Positions 23,821 to 34,800 of a DNA stretch of 56,505 nucleotides are shown piece after piece (the first letter of the stretch is position 1; each line of letters begins with the position of its first letter). The translations under genes and the position numbers were made by a program. The stretch is from assembly GCA_033557835.1 (NCBI GenBank), contig JAWQRO010000111.1, forward strand, positions 1-56,505, given 5' to 3'. Source of the stretch: Helochares maculicollis (Eukaryota; Arthropoda; Insecta; Coleoptera; Hydrophilidae). Below the pieces are notes generated by a model. The model was not told the DNA's origin, ran no database searches, and saw only the letters and a list, made by a program, of their open reading frames with translations.

Positions 23821-25429
23821 GTAGGTCCTAAAACGCTTAAAGCTTATTTTGTAGATGATTCTTAGTCTTGAAGTATCGTTTATCGTTATCGAAGCTACAT
23901 TTTCGTTAGTTGGGCAGTTTTTTTTTTAGATAATATGTTTTAAGAGTAAGCCTACAAGCATGATTTCTTGGGTCTCCTTTTCGGTTTTTAAGGCATTTCC
24001 GAATTTTTGATACACTAAAAAGAAACATGCGGTCGAATCAGTTGGGGATAGTTTGTTTTGGTAGAACTATTACACAGCCCTTTAGTCATGAGCTTACTAA
24101 TCCTTATTGTGCTTTTAATTATTTTCTATGAAATTGAGCCTAACACATTTCGTGACGAGCTTTGTGTTAGTTTGATTTTGCGTATTCGGTTCGCTATTAC
24201 AAATGTCGGTTCTTCGTCAAGTGCTAGGTAATCGAATCATCGGTCGCTGCAAGTAGTTTTACATTTATTTTAACTGGCATTTAGTTTAAACACTTGAAAC
24301 CCGTAAGTAAGGCTTGCACTGTAATTTGTTTCTATTCGGAATCAAATTTCTTGATAAATATGTATATAATAGTTTTATTTAATATGTATTTAATCTCAGC
24401 ATGTGTATAATAAGTCGTTTTAAAGTTCAATACCATTGTTTTCTTCGAATACGAGGTATTAAATTATAGACGTGTGTGTTTGAATAGTTCGGTACTATTT
24501 TTTTGTAGCGTTTATAAAATCGGTTTTTGCGGCCAAATCAATTTACTAAATTTTGGATAATCGGTTTGCAAAGGACGAACGTTCATTTTTTCTGCGCGAA
24601 AATAGTTTTGTCCAAGCGAGACATTTTGCTTTTAGGCTTATGACGGAGTTAATTATCAAAACATCCTGTATATCGTGTGTTGATGTAACGTCGATACGAT
24701 AAAGAATATCTATATGGCTTTAAATCCTTGAGTTTCGTTGCTGGGATGGGTAACTTGAAAACCAAGAATTTCAAGCCGTTGCTGATGTGCTAAAACAGCG
24801 GTTCTCAAGTTCGGTTTGCGTTTGATTTTATTTTTAACGGAGGGATATTGACGATAGAGCTTGAGAGGCGCTGGTGTAGCAAGAACGTCGTGACACTCGG
24901 GTGTTTGTTTCGTATGAACCGATTTGAAAGCGGATCTGACTGTTCCTCGGCGCCATTCCTCAAATGGGGCTGCGGAATCTTCTACAACTTATTTGCAATA
25001 GAGCATTAAAATACAAGGTGGCATTGAAATTATTGTACGATTGTTTGTACCAACAGGGTGGTTGTCGGTTCGGACTTTAAGATCGTTACTGTTGGGTGTC
25101 ATCGTCAGAACGAAAGTAAACTTAATAAAACGAAGCACGTTTTTAATTTGAATGCAGGGTTTGGTTGGCAAGGGGGTTGAGTAGGATAGGGAAGTGTGGG
25201 GATCGGCCCAAACATTGTTTCGCATCTGCCATGCAGCTCAATTGCGATCAATTCGTCAACGTTCTTTTGTTTCTGCAACTCGAACCAAAACCAATCGATT
25301 GCGGGTGTTAGCATAACGCTACTAAACATTTTTTCACATCACATTGTGCGATCCTGAGTTACTTTCATGAACAATTTTCAAGTGAAAATTCGGTTTCAAG
25401 CAAATATGCAAGGTGAACAGAAAATATGG
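23821..25429. other. Intron between alternative first exon and giant exon (part 1)
   Basis: Unassigned sequence. The 24840-25330 part is less AT-rich and has short unrecognised minus-strand frames. Confidence 0.4.
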
Positions 25430-26041
25430 AATCATTTTTGAGGCTTTACTTACACAGTTTGGATTTTTTTTCAAGTAAAGTAATCCTTGCGATTAAGCTA
25501 TCAAGTTGAAATTTCGTGCACATCTTAAATGCCTTGGAAAAACGACAGGTACAAATTTTCAATGCGATCGGAGCACTGGAAGTATTGTTTATTAAATTTT
25601 AAAAATTAATTATTAGTAGGTCTTGGAATAAAAAATGTTACAAAATGGTTACACTAATGGTATACATTGTAAATATGGCAATAACACATAGTTCCATGTA
25701 AATTTGAAAACCGAAAGTGGGGCTTCACCTGCATAACTTTTGATTTTTTAGTTATGATACTTTTTTGGGGCCATATTTTAGTTATGAATTTACGTTTTAA
25801 GTTCTAAGGTGTTGCACATTACCTAAAGTGGAATTAAAAATAAATTTATATATGCACTGAAAAAGAATGTTCGTTATGAGCTTATCAGACTATTGAATAT
25901 ATGCGTTTAAGCATTTATAAATTATTAAAACTAAAAAGTTTTATCATTATTTTTGCATCGTACGTAGGTTTTGTTGCTTAATTATTGAGGTTCTTTAATG
26001 CAGTACACATAATTGTACGGGAAGACACTCCCAATTTTTTA
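25430..26041 (-). repeat. Family A element, reverse, diverged end
   Basis: It carries the family blocks AAACCGAAAGTGGGGCTT near 25707 and TTATGATACTTTTTTGGGG near 25755. Its worn terminus is GTACGGGAAGACACTCCCAA near 26015. No coding capacity. Confidence 0.7.
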
Positions 26042-29000
26042 AATTTTATTTAGTGTTGTAATTAAGACTAGTTTACAAGCTACAAGTTACCTACTCAGCG
26101 CTCCCTTTCGGAGAAAATTTTAATTTAGATATGAGACAACTTTAGGGGCTATGTTAGGCCTATACGGCAGATGTATATTATATCAACGATATTTAAAATC
26201 TTGTGACTCTAACATCTGTGGATAAATGACTAAAATAGTTCGTACTTCATAGACGATAATAAAAACAGCGTTTTTTATTTCCTCGGAAAACCTAGTTTTC
26301 TGTGGTCTCGTTTCTACCAAGGGATATTTCCAGAAATATCCATTTTCACCCCTAGATCTATCGTGTTTCCCACAAAGTGGACTATTTTTAAATCAATTAC
26401 ATTCGTCTCTGCACATTTATTATAACTAATGTCGCAACACCTCCAACTGGGCGTTTAGTAGTACCGTTGAAGGAGCTGTCAACAATTTTTCCTAGCGTTT
26501 ATGTTAATAATTGGTATTGGAATGCCTATTATCATATTCATCAGACTTATTCTGAAGCACGTTCAGAATTTATTTTTTCAGGTTTTATTTATAATGTATA
26601 TTTTCACCTTTTCTGTTGGTTTCTGTTGTTTGAATTCATTAACAAAGTATTTACTTTTAACCGAACTCCTTATTTCAAACCCTGTCTTCTTTAAATTCCC
26701 GTAGATATTTTCTGATCAGTTCTAAACAAACTAAAGGTGGTTAAATTTGCTTAATAAGCAATAATCACTTGTTGTTTCTTGGCTAACATCACGACTATCG
26801 CAATCGCAGGCTTGTATGTGATACAAAACTAGAAGTTCTTATACTATTGCAGCTTGTGAAAAATCTTGTTCGAGATCACAAGGAAATCTTATGGATTCTA
26901 AGAGCTACTCGCTTACATTTTTACTGATTGACAGAAAATCCAACGCGATTATAGCAACCGAAACGTTTATTAGTGGTAAAATATTTCACTCGCTTAGACG
27001 TTGAAATTTCCACGCTTGTCTAGAGTATCTTATAAAAATCTCTAATCATAGTGCTGTGATTCTTCCAACTACTCATTTCTATTTCGATCTTAAAATTACA
27101 GCATCTGAGACTTATTTTACGAGATCATATTGTTGAGCATTTGCTTACGAAGCCACTCATTAGTTATATAAGAATTTTGTCATACGTACGTTAGATTGAG
27201 GTTAAGATATCGATACCCCATTAAAAGCTGTTTCGCCATTAATGAGCTGCTAAAACTTCTTAAAATGCTAATCGCCTTGTCGTTAAATGAGAACATAAAT
27301 GCTAACGTACTCATCAAAGATTTTTGAGGCAAATGAGCCTCTATAAGAGATAATATTTCTATATATATTTACTCTGTGTTAATCGAGCCTGCCCAACTCC
27401 ATGGGAAATTTTGTCCCACTTTTGAGGGGAATTTCATTTGTGAGGGAAAGGAAAAGGAAACAGAAAATTATTTACTCCCACAGTTTTTTGCTCCAATATC
27501 CACATTTTTCAAAGTACACTGTAATCTGTAGTTACGTGAATCTCCGTTAGAAAGCAGTCGACGAAAAATTGTTTCTCTTTGAGAAGCAATTAAATTGCAG
27601 AACATAGCAAATATAGCTGTTATATAGAAAATATTGTTGTATACCTACCTAATCGGCTATTGATTTTATAAACGTACTGAATATATAAGAAATTAATGGT
27701 TTTATGTATATTAATTTATTTAGAGGTTAACTGTCATTCTACCATATTGTTTTTCTTTGGGCGCCCTCTACATGCATATGAAAGTATTAATCAATTTAGT
27801 TAGAAGGGGACATAAAAACACTTAATTACCCATCCACATTTGGTTTGCCTTATGAGTCGGAGACCCTTGGTGTTAATTGAATGTAACCGAAGTGAACTCA
27901 ACCTAAACAAGCTCAACTATTTTCGATGACAATTACAATAAAGTCTTCATTTCTGAATAATTCAGTTAATATATTGAAATGTCAGTGATTTGGCCACCTC
28001 AGCTTCTATGTTTTCCAACGTTAAACTACACGTTGTCACTTCAAAGCTACACTTAGTCATTTCCTGAAACGAACGTATGACCTTAACCCGCAATTTTTTG
28101 TTAGTCGTGACTTAACGAATATATTAATTTCAGTCGTCTTTCAGATGATAAAGTATAATTTATTCGTTAAACAACGATATTGACCCGTTCGTACTTCATC
28201 GTTACAGTTCCAGAACAAACTATTTCTTTAAACCTGGTGTATTGCTTAAACTAAAGGGCACTTACGAAATGTCTATCGATTAATACAAAGATACGTATCG
28301 TCACCAATTTTGAGCAAGCTATGTTTCAACTCTCACTTTTTAAAAACGTGTAATTATTAAATTACAATTCTTGAGAATTAACTAATAATAAAACTTTATT
28401 TTCTTGACTCATTATAACACCAAGTTTTAATTTTCCTGATAATTATTACCAATAATTTTCTAACGATTGATAATAATAATATAAACGTTGAACTATAACT
28501 AACTTATTTGTAATGACTCGAATGAACGTGTTGTCGTTTACGGGGAACGAACGTCTGTAAAATATGTTTCTTTTCCTAAACGGAAGTGATACAGACAACT
28601 CGTATAACTCCTCCTCCCTTATAAGGAAATTTATCACAAAACATTAAATTATCCAAAATAAATTTCACCGGTCTCCACAAATCGTCCTTGAGGGTTTTCT
28701 TACGATTTCTTCAATAACACTTGTTGCAATTTTCTCAAAAATTTGAGTTCACACCATTAATTTTACGTGTACATTCTACACTATTTATAATTGATTTGCA
28801 TGTTAGGTTCAATAATATGTTCGATTTATCTGATTTTTGGGCACTATTATTTAAATTATTATGTCAACGATAGATTTTTTAATAGTAACTCTGGTGTTTT
28901 AGATCGAACTTCTTTACCTTTCAGCTATTTTAAATTAAACATTTTATCGTTCGCTAATTTTTCTTTTAATGATTGCACTTCTGGAAGTCTTCTGTTCCTT

Positions 29001-29311
29001 TGATTGCAAATTCACTTCTTGATCATAGGTTTTCGTTCTGTCGTTTCTTTGAATTTTGCTATTTTTTTTACATATATCTTTCACTGTTGATCTTCTTTTG
29101 GCATCTTCTTTTTTGTGGTGGTTTTTGCCACCTTTTTCTATTTTATTTTTACTACGCTTATTATTGTTAGCTTGCCTTCATTATCAAAGTAATTTTTATT
29201 TGTGTGAATATGTAACTTATCTCCTCCAGCTCAGTTACTTTCTTCTGTTCATGCAATTTTCTTTCTCCAGTTGTTGAGTTTCTTCTCTCTTGAATTTCTG
29301 TCGGTTTGTTT
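26042..29311. other. Intron sequence without recognised features
   Basis: Strongly AT-rich sequence. The open frames at 26467-26704 and 28791-29277 are hydrophobic and low in complexity, and look like chance frames. Confidence 0.4.
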
Positions 29312-30362
29312 GAATAGGACCACGGCAAGTACCTGTTTTACCTACACAGTTTGGGAATTTTTCAAGCAAAGTAGTCTTTAAAATTAATATATCTGATTAA
29401 AACTTCGTACACATCTTAAGTAACACAAAAAACTCCCAGATACACATTTTTAACATGATCGGAGCACCGGAAGTGCTATTTTTATAATTTTAAAAATTCC
29501 AATTTTATTAGGCTTTGGAATAAAAAATTTACAAAAATGTTACTAAAATGCTAAACATGGAAAATATACTAAAAACAAATAGTTCCGTGTTAAATTGAAA
29601 ACCGGAAGTGGGACTTTACTGTCATAAATTTCATTATTACATTCCCTTATACTATACGAAGTATAGTAAAGAGAAGGTATTGGGATCATGAAAAAATTCG
29701 ACCTCGAGATTTTCACGGCTCTCCACGTTTTCAGTGCCCCTGAACCCATTTTGACCATTTTTGGCACGTTGTCTGTGTGTACACAGTTTTGAAATTTTTT
29801 CAAGTAAAGTAGTCTTCAAAATTAAGCTATCGAATTGAAATTTCGTAGACATCTTAAATATCACAAAAAACTCACAGATACAAATTGTTAACATGATCGG
29901 AGCACCGGAAGTGCTATTTTTATAATTTTCAAAATTGGAATTTTAGTAGGCTTTGGAATAAAAAAAAATTACAAAAATGGTAAACATGGAAAATATAGCA
30001 ATAACAAATAGTTCCGTTTAAATTTGAAAATCAGAAGTGGGACTTTACCATCATAAAGTTAATTTTTTAGTTATTAATTCTAAAATTCTTTAGTTATGAA
30101 TTCACATTTTAAAATTGAAGCCTTCGCAAAGGGTTTACAAGCTTTCAATATTGCAGACTTGTTAAGAGTATATATATTTTTTAAATATGTAGTGAAAAAT
30201 AATTGTGAATATTCCTTATGAATATATTAATCTGTTGAATATAGACATTGACATTAGTGTTAATTATGAATATTAAAACCAATTTTAGTTTTGAAGTGCA
30301 TTTTCTGCTGTACATATATTTATACGGGATGTTGAGTGGAGACACTCCAGATTTTTTTTTAA
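29312..30362 (-). repeat. Family A element, reverse orientation
   Basis: Two monomer cores are visible (AAACCGGAAGTGGGACTTTA near 29598 and a TCAGAAGTGGGACTTTACC block near 30030). GCACCGGAAGTGC occurs near 29463 and 29903. The element ends with ATACGGGATGTTGAGTGG and CTCCAGATTTTT at 30325-30360. Confidence 0.8.
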
Positions 30363-30829
30363 GTATTTACTCATTAAATTGCATTTCTTGCCAATTAATC
30401 TACAATAATACTTAATTTCCCTGATACATAATAGTAACAACTTTGATAAATGTGAAGCAACGACCTTAAACAACTTATTCGATTTGGATTGCATCGAATG
30501 AATGTATCCTCTTTTACAAGGAGCGATCTTTTCTAAACATATTTGTTTCCTAAAAGTATGGGGTACGGAACGATCACATAACTAGCATCGACTCGGAAAA
30601 CTAGCTTACAGACAAATGAATCGTTATACATTTTTAGAAAGGGGGTTTTCATATCATCAGCTCAAATTTTATCAAATGTACTAAGTGACGAGTTCCACAC
30701 TTGTCACGAAACTTTCCTTAGACGTTATGGAATAAAAGAAAACAAGACCAGACTCCTCTTTCTAAAGAGCAAAACATGCCAAATCAACTACTTTCATCAA
30801 TTAAAGTGCTTCCAGATTCATTGTAAAGA

Positions 30830-30975
30830 AAATTTGCCTCGTTTTAAAATCTTGATGAGGAAAATTAATTTGACTAATAATATGACAGATGTGAGACAAG
30901 GCCGCCTTGATTTAAATTTAATGACAGTAATTCTCAACACTGTCCTCTTTTCATCCGCTTAAATGGAATATATTC
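30830..30975 (-). repeat. Family C fragment, reverse
   Basis: The reverse complement of the AGGCGGCCTTG / CATCTGTCAT / GTCAAACTAATTTT block of 300-365 is present, followed by a match to the CCTCTTTTCATCC word. Confidence 0.6.
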
Positions 30976-31526
30976 AGTGCTTGTAGTCTCTCAGCCTGAT
31001 CCCTTTAATAATATTTACAAGTTGGAAGGATCGAAACACGTAACTGATTGCTTAAGAAAAATTGAAAGTCAGGCAAACAATCGCTCTAAAATCTTTTATC
31101 AGAACATGTATCTAAAATGATGATTATTTTAGAAAATATAATGTTCCATATTTTCTGTGCATGCATCTAAAACAAATATATTTATGTGAATGTTGAAAAA
31201 TTGTTCGCATTACCCCCTTGATTAACTAAGCACGGCCTTGTTAGTAAGTACCCACTATGGACCCGATTCTGAATACAACCTTGTTAACATTTCATTTATA
31301 ATTTACTTATCTTTTCAAAAGCAAAATCTGCCGCACTTTGGTTTGCCCATGATATTTTATGTCAGATCTAACAAAACTGCCGAAGTGACAAAAAATCCCA
31401 ACAGCAAAATTATCGGTTGTTTAGTGCTATTAATATTCATTAAAAACACGATGGTGCAAATGGAAATAAGTGATGGTAGAGAAATGGAGAAATCAATGCT
31501 ACTGGTGCAGCTTGAATAATTAGTGC

Positions 31527-31545
31527 CACTCGGTACTACCGAGTG
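31527..31545. repeat. Perfect 9-bp inverted repeat with 1-base centre
   Basis: CACTCGGTACTACCGAGTG is a near-perfect palindrome lying 140-160 bases upstream of a possible splice acceptor. It could be a protein-binding site or simply part of an old repeat. Confidence 0.5.
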
Positions 31546-31683
31546 TATACTTAAATCGATGGTACCTGAACAATAAGTGCCACCAGAATTATAAGCTGCC
31601 TAATTTAAAATATTTTAGAAATCCCATACGAGAGCCCGGAGAATGTAAATCTTTTATTAAAGCTGTGTATTCTTCTTTTTTAG

Positions 31684-31813
31684 TAACGGTGAATGTTCAT
31701 CTCGTACTAACACAAGCTCAGCACTACCCGGTGATATTATCATCAATGGTGAAGTTTCTTGTGAACTAAAAGTGACATGTAGCCGTGAAACGAGAGAAGT
31801 AGTTGCAGCATAG
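31684..31813 (+). other. Candidate alternative terminal exon
   Basis: A strong acceptor (CTTCTTTTTTAG, ending at 31683) opens a segment that stays open for about 42 codons when read in phase 2, the phase of the donor at 6981. It starts NGECSSRTNTSS and ends REVVAA before TAG at 31811-31813. A transcript using it would give the short N-terminal half a different C-terminus. The segment may instead be 5' leader of the giant exon. No poly(A) signal was found close by. Confidence 0.25.
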
Positions 31814-31892
31814 ACTATAGACCCGTATGGGTTCAGTTAAAAACTCAAGTGGTTAAAATACAGACAATTTGAACCATAGTCGTCTTTGGTAG

Positions 31893-34800
31893 TAAGGGAC
31901 GTATCGTCTGCGGACGAAACGTCAAAAAACAATATGCCGCGAACACACACCAACCCAGATCCTTTGGGGGGTGTACATTCTGCGGGTACTTCGAATATCA
32001 ATGGAGGGTCGTCCAGACCTATTCCCAATCGGCCACAGGCAACGCCTCGAGCGACGAGGAGTAGGCCGAAGCGGGCTGTGGCAAATATACGAGATGTACC
32101 GCAGGCATCTTCTAATCCGCAAAGTGCTACGCTTCCAATTAAACACAAAGCTCCAAGGGGACGACCACCCAAGCACAAACTGCCCAATCCTGACGAAAAT
32201 CTGGCTACGAATAATGACAATCTGACTGCTACGAATACACTAAAACCGGCACCAAAAAAGAGAGGTAGGAAAAAGAAATCTGAAACGACGGTATCAGAAT
32301 CTCTACCCGCTGCCGGTTGGAACAACCCAGGATATGCAATGTTTGATAATCGTGCTGTTTACCAGCCACCGTTAGTGAATGTAACGACTGGGTACGGGGC
32401 TCCGGCTATGTACAACGCCCCATGTACATATGCCGCTGCATCTTTGTATAATGCTCCACCTACGTTCATCCCATCATCAATTTACAACCGCTCAGCTCTG
32501 TATCAGGAACGACCTATTGTAACTGCACCGACTTTGAGCAATACGCCAATTAGGTACAGTGCACCGAGCTTGTATAACACTATGGACATGGCGAACGTCC
32601 CAACATCGTTCAATGCTCCAATGTACAACCCATTAAACGTATACAACCCTTCGATGATGTACAATGCACCCATGTACAATACACCAACAATGTACAATAG
32701 ACCACTTGGGCCCGTGGCGTCATCTATGGGCAGGCCACAATATGCGACCGATTTGCCACCACCAAAGAATAATTCGACGATCGTTAATAACACACCGAAT
32801 ACTCAAAATGTAGATGCACCAGCACCCATGGATTACGCTAACAATGATCTAACGACCAAAAAGCAAGTCAACGGAACCTCCTCTAACGGAAACAAACTGG
32901 AACCACAAAACTTACTCTTGAACATCGCCAACGTCTTGGACCAAATACAAGATGGCGTCCCTGTGGCCCATCTTACCGTGTCCAAACTAGCGACTAACGT
33001 TCAAACACCGATGACACAAAATATCAACACAATACGGACGCCATCTGACCAACCGAACAAAAGCCAAACTAAAGCGACGACATCGACCATTGTATCAAAT
33101 AGTAACAACTCAATTGCAAACAATTCTGTACAGATAGTGCCAACACCCAACATCGACAATATACCAACGTTGCACATAATTGGGGAAGATGCTGCCGATG
33201 ATGGCAATAGAGCTACAAGTGTTGACGAAACAGCTGCCGATGATACATCCGTCACTACTGTACCGAACATCCCTATCCCAAAAGCACTGATCAACATCTT
33301 ATCGCCCAGCGCTCGTCGAGCAAGAGCTTTGCCTCTAGAAGGCAATAAATCCAGCTGCCCTTCGAGGACCGGCTTGCGGTTACAACCGGCCCTTTCACCC
33401 GATATTCCCACAACGAATGCACCGATAGTCCAATCAAACGAAACAGTTGTTGCTACCACAGAGGAAACAATTGTTGATTCCTCAGAGGAAAGAGTTGTTT
33501 CCACAGAGGAAACAGTTGGTATTTCCACGGAGAAAAGGGGGAAAAATCATCCTAAAGCAAATAACAGGAACAAGAAAACAAAGCAACTTGGTCATGGTGG
33601 CTGTGGCTCTAATGTCCAAATGGAGGTCGATAGCTCAAATGCACCAACGGCAGTTGAAAGGTTGAATGCTGAGGGCTCAAATGTGCGACTAGCAACTGAA
33701 CAACCAAGCAATAATGCACCCAACGGCACGCCGGATGCAGCAACTGTAAAGCTGGGCAGAAAAGTGTTGATCATCGATCAATCAGCTAGGGCTATCCAAA
33801 TAAGCTACGCCCTCAAAGACCAACCGGGCATTGTCACTACGGAAGAGATTCCGATCCCCGACACGACCAATCTAGTGCCAACGGGTCGCACGAATACTGA
33901 ACAACCAACGCATCACATGATCACCGAAAGACCAACGAATGATATGAGTACAGAAACATCGACGAATCACAAGAATACCGAAACACCAACAAATCACATG
34001 AATACCAAAAGACCAACGAACCAGGATACCAAAAGAACAAATCACATGAATACTGAAACACCCACAAATCATATGAATGCAGAAAGACCAACGATTCGCA
34101 TGAGTAATGAAATACCAACGAATCACACGAATTCTGAAGGACCGACGATTCGCATGGGTAGTGAAACATCAATGAATCAAGCGAATTCTGAAAGACCAAC
34201 GATTCGCATGGGTAATGAAATACCAACGGATCACGTGAATTCTGAAAGACCAACGAATCACATGAATACCGAAAGAACGATGGTTCACATGAATACCGAA
34301 AGAACGACGGTTCACATGAATACCGAAAGAACAACGACTCACATGAACAGGGGAAGACCAACAAAACGCATGAATTCCGAAAGAGCAACGAATCGCACGA
34401 ATACGGAAAGACCAACAAATCTTTCGAGTACTGAAAGGCTGACAAATCCTGTGAGTACTGAAAGGCTGACAAATCCTGTGAGTACTGAAAGGCTGACAAA
34501 TCCTGTGGGTACTGAAAGACCCACAAATCCCGTGAATACGGAAAGACCCACAGATGATATGAATACCGAGAGACGTTCGAAGCATATGAATCGAAGCACA
34601 GTGAGCACATCCAATTGGAACGTGCCACTGAATCATATGCTTCGGACGTTCCCTATGGTTCGCCGAACAAGAAGCACACCAATCAATCAAATTAGTGAAA
34701 GCACATCCAAGCAACAAATTAATAAAAGGGGTCAGATGAACAAAGAATCGACAATGAGTACACGATCAGCAACAGGTAACGTAAACAGAAGCTCTACCAC

